This document shows, one piece after another, positions 36,984 to 50,960 of a stretch of 64,000 nucleotides of DNA (its first letter is position 1; each line of letters opens with the position of its first letter). The DNA is taken from NCBI GenBank assembly GCA_012295275.1, contig CM022672.1, positions 23,324,476 to 23,388,475 on the forward strand. The letters run 5' to 3'. Under the pieces are notes generated by a model, which saw nothing but the letters and a program-made list of their open reading frames with translations, was not told the DNA's origin and ran no database searches. Both the position numbers and the translations under genes were made by a program. This DNA is from Chrysomallon squamiferum (taxonomy: Eukaryota; Mollusca; Gastropoda; Neomphalida; Peltospiridae).

Positions 36984-37257
36984 GTTAGTCCTCAACGCTG
37001 ATCAGCTGCATGTTGGAATCAATAGTAGGTTTCCGAGATCGCTAACATCTTATGAATACCACATGTTGCTGATCTGTGACAGCAATATCACTGGCCATTC
37101 TCCGTAGCGTCAGTAAACAGCAGTCTGCAGCAAGTGATTGGCCAAACAGCATGACGTCACACGGGGCTAACTGTAAAATGTGGCAGCACCGGTGTGGAAG
37201 ATTTGTTTATTGGCAAATCTAGAAGACTCTTCTCAACAACTTTCTGTCTGTAGCAGG
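36984..37257. promoter_or_regulatory. Promoter-like island with CRE, CCAAT and divergent splice donors
   Basis: This ~270-bp segment is richer in G, C and CpG than its surroundings. It contains a perfect palindromic CRE, TGACGTCA (37152-37159), and an inverted CCAAT box (ATTGG at 37137-37141), 10 bp apart. On the minus strand a consensus donor GTAAGT begins at 36983, about 150 bp from the CCAAT box. On the plus strand CAG|GTATAAG has its donor at 37257. This is what a bidirectional, or a single minus-strand, promoter with a non-coding first exon would look like. The CCAAT box reads forward on the minus strand. The target gene is unknown; the GPCR lies downstream on that strand at 27 kb. Confidence 0.4.
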
Positions 37258-37336
37258 TATAAGATTAAATTCTGCATGATACGTTTTATATGTATCTATG
37301 TGTGTATGTATGTATATATATGTGTGTATATATAAT

Positions 37337-37372
<36 letters not shown>

Positions 37373-37575
37373 AAGAGAGAGAGTGAGTGTGTGGGTATCT
37401 ATACATGAATGAATGAATGAATGAATTAAGTAGATCACTAGATATACTTAAACATTGTGTATGTTTATAAGTTTATGTATATGACAGGGAATTACTGTAT
37501 CTTTTGATTCAGATAGATCTTACTTGCTGGTTTTTGGTATGATATGTATTGCCTAAGTGTTGCTAACTGCTAGTG

Positions 37576-37576
<1 letters not shown>

Positions 37577-37641
<65 letters not shown>

Positions 37642-37690
37642 ATAATAATAATAATAGCAACAACAACAACAATGATAATAATAATAAGAA
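37577..37690. repeat. (ACT)n/(AAT)n/(AAC)n trinucleotide repeat
   Basis: About 64 bp of pure ACT followed by AAT, CAA and AAG-type triplets, read directly. Confidence 0.95.
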
Positions 37691-37965
37691 GAAGCAGAAT
37701 AATTTGAGACTTTTAACTGTTTGTGCAGCCGTACATACGTGTGTGTATGTGTGTGTTTGTGAGTGCGTTTGTCTATGTGTGCATGTGTATAAAATGTGAA
37801 CATTGGGACTTATGAAGTATGTATGTGCCAACTGTAGCATGCAATTTTTAATTATTTTAATATAATTCTTATATATTTATAAATATTTTGGTTTGTTGAC
37901 TTAACACAATAAATTACTTGATTTTGAATATCCGTAAGAATAAAAAAATATAGATATTTAAATAA

Positions 37966-38009
<44 letters not shown>

Positions 38010-39899
38010 TAATGATTAATGATGATGATTATATTACGATGATGATGATGATAAAATAAAGCTGTGTATGTGATGGTATCCTACATTAGCTACGAGTATG
38101 TTAAAGTTTTTCAGAGGATTTCAGGATTTCAGAGTTTGGAACTTTGAATCATTTATAATCATCAATGACGTTGGGATTACCCGACTTCGAGATGTGGGAG
38201 AGATTGGTATCGAATCGTGTATCAAAATAACTACGTCATCTGCTTTGATTGCAAGAGACAAGATTAACGAGAGAGAATGGGCTACAATCCGGTGCTTGAA
38301 CGCTCCTTTGGACAGCCAAAGGTGTCAGGAATAAATTTCCTTGGATCGACATTTGTGGTTTTTTCGTTGTTTTTCATATCATCATTAAATGAAAAATGTA
38401 CCCGACAACCGTTTATGAAGGTGTCGATAAATAACTATTAATTTATCAAAAGTCTGAAAAGGAATAACTGAATGTTAACTAAAAGAAGATAATCCAAAAA
38501 AAAGGGGAGAAAAACGAAAACTTCCTTGATTCCTACAGATTAATATGAATGTTAAAAAGAATCTTTTTCTAACCAAACACTAAATGATATTTCTTTGTAC
38601 AACAGAGAAAACCATATCTAAATTAATGACATCGAAGTCTTATTTTCAGTGCGGTCATTTATTTTCCGTAACATTGTCGATTATTTAAGTCAGTTTCCAA
38701 TCTCTTCCATGATACATGATCCCTGTTCTCCAGCTTGCCATGTAACAGCGGATATTAATTTAATTTCTTTAGCGCCATGACCACTGGAATGACATGCCGC
38801 GACTGTTGTCACCAAACACAGGCAATTTAATCCGTGTTGTCTGGTTATAGAAAAAATCATGTGTGTAAAATATAGTTTCAAATAGACAATATTCCCCTGA
38901 CAACAGTGTCTGATTTGATCGATAATATGCTGGTCTTATTTTCCCTTTTTTCGGTTTTGTTTATGTCATATGAAAATAATTATATCTAAATAATTAGTTC
39001 TGGAATGTCTCGGACGTATCAATAACCGCTGTAATTGGAACATGCAATCTTTATTTCAGGCAAATAATAATGGAGAAATCTACAGGTTTTGATATATTTG
39101 AATTTTTTTTTTTTTATATATAGACAAATGGGAAAATGCGTCGATTACATCATGAATTATATTCAAGTTAAATAAAGAGTAATGCCATAATTCGCTCGGT
39201 TATATTATCAGTTAGATCACAATTCTGTTTTGCCTATCATACAGTGGAATACATATTTCTGTTTCTTTCTGTTTCTCTTTCTTTCTCTCTCTGTCTCTTC
39301 CTTTTTGTACCTCTCTCTCACTGTCTGTTGTATTTCAGCGTTTTAGCAAACGAATAAACAAACATATACAAAAATAAAAACATATTAAAAAATAAAATAA
39401 AATAATGATATCACTTTTAATCATGCCTAAACATTTGAAACATACAATATAGTTTACGACAAGTACTTTTACTAGAACTACTACATCTACCGCAGCTGCT
39501 ACTATTCTACTACACTATTCTACTACACTAGAATTATTATGACTAGCACCACTTACTATTACTATCATTATTCTGAAATCACTCCTCCTTCATTACCACA
39601 AAACGACAAAACAGACTTTGTAAATATTAAACTATTAAAAACTGAAATAAAGAATATTATTTCAGTCTATTTTGTATAAATGTATTTTTTATCTTCATTT
39701 TCTATTTCTTCGACTCCTTTTTAAATGTTTTTTTTTTATTATTATTTTTTTATTATTATCATCATTTTTTAACTTAAAAATCTTTTTGAGCTTTATTATA
39801 ATGAAGAATACTTCAGAGAACAAGAGAGTTTTCACAAATTACATAGCTGAAGGCAAGTTGATTATTTACTGAGTAATCAGTGGGATTCTGGTGTCAAGA

Positions 39900-39900
<1 letters not shown>

Positions 39901-39933
<33 letters not shown>
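39901..39933. repeat. A33 homopolymer
   Basis: 33 consecutive A residues; no retroposon body was recognised immediately upstream. Confidence 0.97.
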
Positions 39934-39935
<2 letters not shown>

Positions 39936-41760
39936 AACAACCTGAATTGGCTCGAAGGACTTTTCAGATAGATGACCAAATTACAGATTCTAAGGAATTA
40001 TACAGAGAAGTGATGTTTGTTTGATCACATATTGTGGTCTAATTCATCATCTGCCCAATTAATGACAATATGACCAAACTTTCTTTTGTTTAAGTATAGA
40101 TCCACTGGAATCGTCCGTCTTCAATAATTCAAGAATAAATCTTCCACTGAATGTAAAATAATGAATGCATGCTTGTTTTACTGGTACTCGAACACATTTA
40201 AAAAAATATAAATCTGTTATCACGTGTAACTGAAAGAAATGTGAGGTCCAGAAATCATGTTACACCACCATCCGCCACATAATGCTATAATTGGACTTTT
40301 TAAAATATCTAAGCTAAGAAAGAACCTTTGATCAAGCAGCCGCATTGAAACTGCCACAGGAAAACTGATCATGGCAACAACATTTTTTTACATGTCTCCA
40401 TTTGGGTTAAAGAACCATTCAGATAGTTTTACATAGAAAAATGTATTTAATTTGAAAATGTTTAGTGCTTTAATGAATTCTTTTTTTTTTCTTTACTGAG
40501 ATATTAAATATTTATATATGTATACATTTGCATTTAATTTTTTCGATCATTCTGACTCAGTCATTGAATAAATGAATCTTTATTAAACGAGATAACTTTG
40601 CACGATGATTTTAGTAACACTGTATTAATGATGACAACAACGATGATGGCAGTGATGCTTATGACAGCTGCGTGAATGAAGATAGTGACCTTGATGCTTC
40701 TGGTGATGGAACGACAACGACAATCATAATAACATACAGACATCAGCAACAGAATGAAATGGCCATTGGTTCTAAGAGTTTGTTTTGGAAGGGCAAAAGA
40801 CCACACACCTCGTCTGACACTAAAGTATGGTTTATTGTCCTTCAACACTTATTAACGCATACAGCTTTTAACCACAGTTGATTAAGTAGAGAAAGATTCG
40901 GCCATATAAACGCAGGTATTTCAATACAAAACACATAAACATGCGCTAGGAACACAAAGTAATAAGAATGCCAACATGACGTGCCACGGAACAATATTGT
41001 TAATGGTTCTGGGGAAACATGTTTATATTATCTATAGTTAGATCTATTTTATATTATATAGAAACGACAAAAAGCAATTTTATTAATTCTAGTCCGTCTT
41101 TATCCCTTTGGGAAGAAACTTTGTCCTGTTTATGGCCATTTTATTAACCGTGTTTTCTTTCACTTGTTGTTTAGAGGAATGTAAAAAATAAAAAATAAAA
41201 ACAAATTAATTAAAAAAATTAAATGCTCAAAACTGACCTTCGCTTCGAATTAACTCGACAATATTGACAACAGAGTGTAGAAAATCCAGACAAAACAAAT
41301 AACTAGAGAATTGTATTGATATTGAAAGTAATTTTTATTCTCTTTAGTATTCCAGAACATAAGAAACACGTGCCGTAGTAATGACGTAGATGAATCGCCA
41401 TTATATTTAGCCGCACGAAAGAATAAAATTAGCCTTTCACTTAATGTTTTGAATTTATATAGCTTTGTTTGACTCACTGAACTCTAGATTTGCTAAATTA
41501 TTTTTTTCTTGTTTTTTTTTTTCTTCTTTCTTTTTTTTTTTTTTTTTGTTTTGTTTTGTTTTGTTTAATCTTAATCTATGAGTTAGAAAAATAAAAGCGC
41601 ATGTTTGGGTGCGGTCAGAACGAGAGGGTTGCTATTATTGCATAAACGAGATTTTTAGCGATAGTAAAAATAAATTTCAGATTACAGCATTATGTTAAAA
41701 ATGTATCTAACCATGATGAAAAAAAATCCAATTTAAATAAAAATAAAATAAATATAAAGA

Positions 41761-41852
41761 CAGGTAGATAGATAGATAGATAGATAGATAGACAAGTAGA
41801 TAGACATATATAGAGAGATAGATAGATAGATAGATAAAGAGACAGACAGACA
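41761..41852. repeat. (GATA)n microsatellite
   Basis: GATA/GACA tetranucleotides with interruptions, read directly. Confidence 0.9.
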
Positions 41853-42374
41853 GAGGGATAAAAAGGTAGATGGTCAATACATAAAATAAATTAAAATATA
41901 GGAAATAAAAGTAATATATTTTTAAAATGACAGTCCGCAGACGAAGAAACGAATTAATACTGAAACCAGAAAGCGAACTAAATCTCATCATACACTTTAT
42001 TGGAAATATTTTTACGTTGAAGTCCATCGAGGGTCAGCTCACTGTTAATATCTGGCTCACTCGCTGGCTGGACAGCCAGCACGAAATCCAGGAAAACACC
42101 GCAATATCCTTGCCCAACCAAAGTAAAATTATGTCCAGCCAGTGTGAAAGGAAACACACTTGAAACATGCTACGTCTAACGATTGTCTGTCACCGTAAGT
42201 GAATTTCATCGACTGAGACAGACAGACGGGAACTGTCGTACATAGAACATTCGGTCGACATTTAAAGCCCGCATTGTCCTTCACGAAGAGGCTCGAATCA
42301 TACAGAAAGAGTTGACGAATCGATGTCATGGATAAAATTCAATTAACTTAAATTCTTTATTTACAGAAGAACGC

Positions 42375-42960
42375 AGTTGAAAATATTGTCAAGCGTGGAT
42401 ACAGCAGAAGTATATTAAGGAAAACTATTCAGAAAAGCAAAATGTATAAGTAATATTTTAAAATTGAAATTCTTAATCAAATGGGAAATAATGCTAACGC
42501 AACTGTCAAGAGAGAATATAAGAAGAATACGTTAAGTTCACATGGGATCAATATATGTCATAAAATTCAAGAAACACATATTGTTAAAAAATAAAATTAT
42601 TACATTAAAAACAAATAAGCAAAAAATATTGTCAAGAGAGAATGTAAGAAAAATAAGTCAAAGCCTAAGCGTAAATGATTCACACAAAAACATTTGTTAT
42701 CCTGAATTTGAAAACGAAATTCTTAACTGGAAAGGAAATTTTGTAAGACCACACTATAAGAGATGCAATTTAAAACCTTTTATCAGTAATTAAGATTTAA
42801 ATTTATTAACAAGAGAGGGAACATATTGAGACCAAGATCATCGATATTATGAAACAAATCTTTTATCAAAGATTTACAAATGAAATTCTTACAACAGAAA
42901 TACATTAAAAACATCTTCAAGAGAACATTACAAGAGAACATTCTCCATTGAACGGAAAAA
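42375..42960. repeat. Degenerate tandem repeat, unit ~125 bp
   Basis: The motif TTGTCAAGAGAGAATxTAAG occurs near 42508 and 42632, with weaker forms at 42380, 42809 and 42914. The motif GAAATTCTTA recurs at 42466, 42716 and 42882, with a decayed form near 42591. Spacing of about 124-128 bp indicates four to five old units. The 83-codon plus-strand ORF at 42542-42793 lies wholly inside and is repeat-derived. Confidence 0.6.
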
Positions 42961-45009
42961 ACAAAACAAAACAAAGGGAAAAAATAATAAATTAATTAAT
43001 TAATTAAACAAACAAACAAGCAAGCAAACTAAAATACAACAACAACAAAACAAAACAAAACTGTGATCTTTGGTTCTTGTCAGGAGAAAAACACAAATTT
43101 AGCATGGATATTTTGTAGTTTGAATGTTCATGGCTGATTCTATCCTGGTAGTTAGAGTTCAGATCCGATAGGCGATGAGTCACGGGATCACTCCTCCTCA
43201 GCTTTGACATTAATCTTAATCTTCCGAGAAGTGCCCCACTTCAGCTTTATGGGAAAACGCTTACCAGCGATCCGTTCCTGCTAATCGAAAACGAGTTGTC
43301 AATAGCGTGGCCGCTGCTGCTGATTACCTTCCTCTTTTTATGATCTGCAACCAAATATTTCAATCCACATAACGACAGATTAAATGTATTTGGGTCTGTA
43401 GTAAAATACAGTTTGTTATTTTTGTTTTCTTATGTCTTTTTCCCCTCCGTTCCACAATGGAGAAATGAAAGACTTAAACATACAGAGAGGGGATTAAGAG
43501 TAAGATAGAAAGAGAAGGTATATGAAAGGTTTATTTTATATATATATATATATATTAAAAAACAATAACAGGTTTCAAACTAAACTACAAGGAAACAACA
43601 ACAGCAGCAGTAACAACAACAACTACAACAACAATAAAATTAATATTAAAAATAAAAATAAACCCAATAATATTTGCGATGGTAGTAGTAGTAGAAGTAT
43701 TAATAGTAGCAACAGCAGTAGCACTAGTAGTAGTAATATAGAAGTAGTACTACTATTTACTATAGCTGTAGCAGAAGTTGAAGAACCAAGAACAGTTCTG
43801 ACGAGTAAAACCAAGAAATCTCACACGTTACTAATGGAACATCGTTCTTTGAAGACACGTTCTTTACTCAAACAACAACTCGAGGCGATGAAAAGCTTAC
43901 AAGAAGAGAAAAGCAAAGAAAAACAAGCAGCTATTTCTCTGGGGTAATGCAAGGCAGTGATATTAAGACGAAAAAATCGAGGAAACGGAAAAGTATTTAC
44001 AGATCTTAACCCAAGTATAAAGAGAACTGTTTTGAAACTCTAAAATGGAAAACACAGCGATCGTTGTTAACACTATTAGAAACACTTCGTTATATTTGTG
44101 GGGGTTTTTTTATGAAGAAGGGAAACGGTACGAAAATCTTATTTGAACAAGACTTTATTGCACGTTTAGAAAATGACAGTATGTAAAATAAACATGTATA
44201 ATATAAGTAGAACTTCTGACAGTAGCAACAGGCGTAAGTAAAAAGAAAAGAAAAAGAAACTCATTAATTTTACTGTAGACTTAATGATTCTTGGAGGGGG
44301 TTGTAATTTTTTTATTTTAATATAGAATATTAAGAAAAGGAAACGAAAAGAAAAAAAGAAAATTTCCTTGATTAAAGATTTACCAAAATATTTTATTCAT
44401 TTTCCATACATGGACTTTGGGGAAATTCAAAAGGGAATAAAATGTAAATAATGTCCATTTATGAATAGTTTATAACTGATTATCATACTGTTCGCATTGT
44501 GTTGACGTGAGCCACGGTTAACATTACTTTCTCTGCTATTCACATTTGCAGCCTGAAGATTGATGGATAGCAAGATCTGGCCTCAGTAGGGACCGATAGA
44601 TTGAACACCCGTCCCAGCCTGTGACTCGCTATAGACTGGTTATTAACCGCGGTATGCATTATCCTGTCTTTGAGAAAGTCTGTACATAGGATCTTTTACA
44701 TTACGTAAATACTCCTTAACTATTAGTATAATACCATATAATCAAAAATTAAAATGTTTTGCGTTCGTAGAAAAGTAAAACGTTTCTGTTGCTTTTCTTC
44801 TGGTGAATACTGATAAATAGTGACTGATATCCTGGCTGTTTATTTTTAAATCTTTTAGTAATAATGTAACGTTTGAAATATAGTATTACGTTTATATCTT
44901 CTTACCATAATCTTCCTGCTGAACATGTATAAAAATGTGTTACACACTGTAGAAATTTCCAGTATATAACATCTTAAATGATTCATTTATCATAATTTAT
45001 TATACATGT

Positions 45010-45124
<115 letters not shown>

Positions 45125-45949
45125 TACAATATTTGGTATTACAAACGTAAAACGTTAATCTTTGCAACATTTCTATAACTGATACAACGCGAGAGAGAAA
45201 AAAAAAAATAATTAAAATAAAATAAATAACTTCACCAGTTGCACTCAGCACTTTTCTGTATTAACCTCGTGATACTGTAATTTATTCTATTTTTAAAATA
45301 TTTTTGAGTTCATTTACCTGATATTTTTCAAAGCCCGAGGGTACAGATATTGGTGTTAATTTATTTACCACTCGATCATATTTCCCTACTTCGAGTTGCG
45401 GCCTTCAGCTACAATCTTTAGATAGTTAATAAAAGAAAAGAAAAAGCATACAACATTTCATCTATTTAGCAACTTAATTGTCCTAGCCTGGATGGTTAAT
45501 TAGCAAGCTATAAGTTCATTTGTTTTATCTGTAAAGAGAATTTTGCCGATGGTTCATAGTATTCATACTAAATTAGAGTTGACTTTGAATCAAATTGAGA
45601 ACACGTTTTACTGGAAGAAACCGTCTCCAAAGGCATCCGGGCATTACACTGTAACTGACATCTGCCTTTCGTATGTCGATTTTTGTAATAAAATTATTAG
45701 TTTCTTTAGGGTTATTACTGATTTCTGGAATAATGTAATGAATTTTGTATAGATTTTTGTAAGTGTGTTAATATAATCTTTTTTTCTTAAAAACAGTCGT
45801 TATCTTGTATTTATAAACTGACGCAGACTGTGCTAATTCAGACGGGACTTTTACACGATCACAATTACTGAGAGAATTCAGACATATAAGTTAATATTAA
45901 TATTTATGTTTTATGTTGTCTGCACACAGTATTATAATGAAACCATGTA

Positions 45950-46440
45950 AAGACCGTCGTCGACTTGCAATCACGTTTCTATTCCGACCAAGTTGATTTG
46001 GACGTAAGTCAGACATCTATATTTATAGAATCCATATTAGTGTATGTTTAGTTCTGTATATAGTGATATTATCTCAACTTTAGGTTACATACATACATAT
46101 ACATATATTATATTTTTAGTAAACACTTTAATTAGTTTGAATCAAACTGACAATCGCTGTCTTGCATTATCTTTTCTTCAATAGAAGACAAAGCTAAATT
46201 CTCATTAACGAAGACCGAAAGTATCAAACATCTGTATGATACCAGTTGTTCCAGAACATAGGGACCATGGACCGACAGAACAATAGTTTGTTGGGCCATG
46301 AGCTTGAGGAAAGCCGGCGTATTGTACCGAGTGTCTGCCGACCAGTATCGGCAAAAAAGTATGAACCTAACTTAGCCGTGGCATCATTGTCAGACGTGCA
46401 GTCGTAAAGTCAGACAGTCGTAAATCGAAGGCTGTGTGAT
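45950..46440. mobile_element. Possible short DNA-transposon-like repeat
   Basis: The left part (CGTCGACTTGCAATCACG then GGACGTAAGTC) and the right part, in reverse complement (CCTTCGATTTACGACTGTC), both resemble the CGACTTACGA-rich ends of Tigger-type MITEs in opposite orientation. The match between the two ends is poor and no target duplication was fixed. Confidence 0.25.
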
Positions 46441-47299
46441 GTTTGAGTTTGGACATTCATTCTTAAAAATTTCTAGCCATCAGAAAAAAGTAATGAAAGT
46501 TTTTAGTCGGCGGTCCTAAGAGCGTACTTATCGTGATATTAATAAATAACTTTTAAATAAATAAATAAATAAATAAGAATAATAGATAAGGCAATCATAT
46601 ATCATCATGCATTATCCGATCAATTTAGATATACTATTTAATATATCGAATTTGGAGAAAAAGAAAACAAGACAAATAAATAAATAAATAAACATGCCTA
46701 ATCATTTGTAATATTTAAACGTTTTGTTAGCACCGACATAGACACAATCTAACAATGAGCAAATACATTATTTGGAATTATATATAACTTATTTGCCAAC
46801 AGAGGTACAGTTAAAAAAGTCACTGGTATATTTCATTTAGCAACATCAGATACGCACATAGCAAGAAAGAAACGAAACGAATCACTTGACGATACTGAAC
46901 CAATTATAACTATTTGTTTCTATCACTGAAGGGGCATTTTAAATTAGTCCTAAGTTTGGTGAAAAATTGAGTAGCCAGAAATGAGTTAATGGTGAAATAA
47001 TGTAATAAATTCAGTAAACCTTTATTTGCTTATTTAAGATGTACTAGTCTCCTGGTTTTCTGATGAATAATAACAATTGTTTAACAAAGAATTGGTATTT
47101 TCCAGATTACTAAAGACCTTCACATGTAACTGTTAATAAGTTCTGTCGTAACAGACAAGGAAAAAAATGTTTACAAGCTTGAATGTTCTTAATGTTTTCT
47201 GCATATTGCTTTTGTGCTGACTCGTTTTAATTCCGCTTTATTTCGTTTCATTTATATCGAAATTCATCAAAAAATAAATAAATAAATTTAAAAAATCGA

Positions 47300-48670
47300 T
47301 AATGAGAATTTTGCACATAATTGATGTCAATCGTTATTGTTTTATTTTATTATTATTATTTTTTTTTATTTTATGTTTGCGATGTTTTATTTCAGTGGCG
47401 TCCTCAAATCTTGTTAAAGTCCATATTGACGTTGAATGGGCGTTTCAGTAAATTTATTTTTTGTTATTTCACCATTATATCTCAAGATTACCACTTGTTT
47501 TTGAACTCACAGAAAAGACAAATAAATAAAGACACGAAAATTAAATATCGAACTGGGTAGAATCATTGTACAAATTCAAAGAGACAGCAGCAAGCATAGC
47601 GCTGAATAAATGCATCTCATCTTTCGCAAACATTTTGTTCTGTAGAATTTTTAATTTTTTTTTTCTTTTTTGATTTTGCCTGCGATCCAATACCGAAATT
47701 TCCAGTAATCATCAGCTGTGCTGATTGAAAGATCTGCGTGTTAACAACATTGGATGAATGTAGTAGAAATTTTACTATCTTTATTTGTCTGCCTCTTTGT
47801 CTGTCCGTGTTGTTCTTATTGTTCACGTCACATACAATGCATTTATGCATATATACACACACATATATACATACACACACACATATATTTAAACTACGGA
47901 TGCTTATTTTTTCTGAGTTTGTAATCGAGAACCAGGAGATCCACATCTCTCTCGCTTAATATTCCTCTTCCCTCTTTGCTCTTTCTTTCTCTTTTACTCT
48001 CTGTCAATATTATACTTTTTCTCTTCGATCTCTTTCTTTCGGCAGTCTCTCATCCTCGCACTTTTACCTCTGTCTGTTTGACTCGCTTTCTCTCTCGACT
48101 CACATATACCGATATATCGAATTCTCTCCTAAATCTTTACTCAAGAACATTATTTCAATTTAAGAGTAATTTGATCTTAAATTTATGCTTTGTTTAATGT
48201 TGCTTCGAAACAAATATATTTCAACACATGGAATGGAAAATTGAATAAAAAGAAATTAAATAATAATAAAATGGAAAAAAAAGAAGAAAGATTCACTTCA
48301 TTAAAGAGATTAACGTGTATGCACGATTTCTTAGAAACAGTTTTGCACATGGTAGATTTGAGTGGGACTTTTGTATTGTTTTTCTTTTTTCTTTTATGTT
48401 AGCGATGGTTTATCTCAATGACTTCCTAAAATCTAATTAAAGTTTAACAGGCCAGAATCGTACTGACTGTTTTTTACATTACGGTTTCAGAATGCCGGCT
48501 TTGGTTTGATAGTTATTTGGTCGACAGTTATATTGAATAGACGTCCCGGTAAATTTGTTTTTGTTAATACTAATTTAGTTCCACAGTGTCACTCAATACC
48601 ACCACTTGTATTTGATCTCAAAGAAAATAAAAAAATAAACAAAGAAACGAAATTAACTATCGAAATATTG
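47300..48670. repeat. Diverged direct repeats (47300-47560 and 48325-48670)
   Basis: Both copies carry, in order, TTTTGCACAT, GCGATG, AAATCT..TTAAAGT, TATTGA, GTAAATTT, ACCACTTGT and ACGAAA.TTAA...ATCGAA. The second copy has about 80 extra bp in the middle. No coding potential; probably a local duplication or two copies of an unidentified repeat. Confidence 0.6.
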
Positions 48671-48850
48671 TGAAGCCTAAGAAAGTTTTCTGTTAGATTA
48701 TATTAAATGTGACCAGAACGTAAGCAATATTTAGAAGAAAAAAAAGAAGAAAAAAGAGACAGATAGAAAATCCATGATTAATGCCAGGAACTGACAAAAC
48801 AAACATTGAGAATGTCCAGAAACAACCAAAAACAAATTAAACAAACAATG

Positions 48851-48882
48851 CAAAAAAAAAAAAAAAAAAATTATTTATATAT

Positions 48883-48948
<66 letters not shown>
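48851..48948. repeat. Poly(A) and (AAT)n tract
   Basis: A20 run followed after 15 bp by about 63 bp of AAT, read directly. Confidence 0.95.
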
Positions 48949-48950
<2 letters not shown>

Positions 48951-49110
48951 CAACAGCAATGACAGTAATAAATACATTAATTAAGAAACGGAGAAAGAGA
49001 AAGAGATACAAAGACAGAAAAAAAAAGAGTAATATATGGTATAAATTATGAGGCTGACAGAGCCAGACAGATAGATGGAAAGAGTCAGAGATATGCAGAA
49101 GACAGACAAG

Positions 49111-49112
<2 letters not shown>

Positions 49113-49204
<92 letters not shown>
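49113..49204. repeat. (GA)n tract, ~92 bp
   Basis: Pure GA dinucleotides on the plus strand. Confidence 0.97.
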
Positions 49205-49207
<3 letters not shown>

Positions 49208-50770
49208 GCCGTATAAAAGCAAGCAAATAAAATGGATCGAAGTAATCTAATATTATTTTTACTGTAGAGAATCAACAACATTCAAAGCACCAAAAAATTT
49301 GATTAATATTGACAGCTTCTCTAACTGTATTCATTTTCCTAATTGCCACGCTTGTTTGTTCTGTCATTGTCTTTTCAATTCTTTACATTACTTGACACCG
49401 ATGGGCTGAAACTTTCATGATAGTAATTGGCTTTGTCAAATTCCTAAGAGCTTTGATATACTGACCTTATTACACAGTACTTTATCCATGCTTGACTTTT
49501 ACCTTCTTTCCTTCAGAATCACTGTAACAAGATTATTTAGCATTAAATCGTATAAATAGAAAAAAACGAACAAGGAAAAAGGTTTATTTCCAGAACGCCC
49601 AGTATTTCTTAGCGGAATTGGATTTGGGTTACACATTTCGTTTTGAATTTCAAAACATTTTAGTATCGCATTACTTGTAGAAACTGCAGCACCGTGTTAT
49701 TTTGTTTTCATTCTTATTATTAGATCTGTAGACTGCTCATAATAATCAGCGATGTCCTTAAGACATCAGTATTAATAGAGAAAGGGTTTGAATCCTCATA
49801 TCGACTCTTACATAGCTTGTCTAATATTTCAAATATCTCTAACTAACTCCCCAAATTTATCACCCAACGCTAACACTGTCTTGGACAGACTGAATATGCC
49901 GTACAATTTGAATCTGCAGTGGTGGTAGACAAGTTTCAAACTGTTACTTTGACCGATTATTCTCAATGATTTTATTTCAGGCATTGATTTGTATCTTTCT
50001 TTCATTGGGAAGGTGATGTAAAATATTAGTTGCTGCAAATCGAAACAAAAGTCACTTGATCGGATGGTAGCAGTGTCTTTTGAATAATGCTTAACCACAC
50101 ATACAAACACACACACATATTATATATTTATATATAGCATCCTATAACCATTGTTTAGAAATGCGTCATTAAATAAAATATTTGTTTTTCACTGAAATAA
50201 TTATACTGATGGTGGAGGTATATAATGTATATAAAGATGACGATGATACTGAAAATGATATATATTTTTTTTTAGATCAATTTTCTATTTTCTTATTTAG
50301 AAACCAAACAGGAAATGTTTATCTTTTAAAACAATGCCCTTGGGCCCGCCACAAATATGTAGTGTAAAAGAGATTAACTTTGTTACCGTTTTTCTTAATG
50401 TATTTATTAAACCTATTACGGTCTACTGTCTCAGCCAGTTAAAGTTGCTATGTTCCTGGCGAGATTGTGTCTGGGCTGTTGGCATGATTGTGCTAAATCT
50501 CCAGTGTTGTTCTTACTGGCAAATCTGTTCCCACCAAACCTACTGATAGCAACAGTATGAAAGAGACATTCGTTAAAATTCAGTTGTCTCTTTTAGTGTC
50601 ATGTGGCTAATAAGTGAAAGGTTAACAGAAATAGTAATTAGTGGTATGAATTAGTCATAATGTTAGCCTTATTTGTGTTAATGTTATATTCAGCTACGTT
50701 TGCCTCGTGAGTCTCTGTATCTGTTAGCCATTTGTATTTTAATGACTTTAGTATGTACGTACATACGCTT

Positions 50771-50960
50771 GTACGCATGTATGCATTTATGTATGTATGT
50801 ATGTATGTATGTATGTATGTATGTATGCATATATGTATGTATGTATGAAGGCACGCACGCAAGCACTGATGTAAATATGTATGAATGCATATTTCTCTGT
50901 GTGTGTATATATATTCGTGTACATGCATTTATGTATGTATACAAGTATACATGTATGTAT
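50771..50960. repeat. (GTAT)n tetranucleotide repeat
   Basis: GTAT units with interruptions; ORFs in several frames here are repeat artefacts (Tyr/Val/Cys/Met or His/Thr/Ile). Confidence 0.95.

Noticed and set aside
41927-42163. Plus-strand ORF with LTVNIWLTRWLD, reminiscent of the W-x-x-x-x-W-x-D region of Cys-loop receptors
   Set aside because: One residue is missing from the W-to-W spacing, no following ligand-loop or Cys-loop motifs, and no splice-phase support. Similarity is too short to call.
43522-43947. 141-codon Asn/Ser-rich plus-strand ORF
   Set aside because: First two thirds are AAC/AGT/AAT triplet repeats; the end (SLKTRSLLKQQLEAMKSLQE) looks somewhat helical but is short, and no family is recognised.
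44560-44650. Inverted-repeat-rich, GC-richer patch
   Set aside because: Possibly part of a SINE, but no Pol III boxes, tail or second copy was identified in the window.
49741-49800. GGGTTTGAATCC, resembling a tRNA B box
   Set aside because: No A box and no cloverleaf could be drawn upstream.
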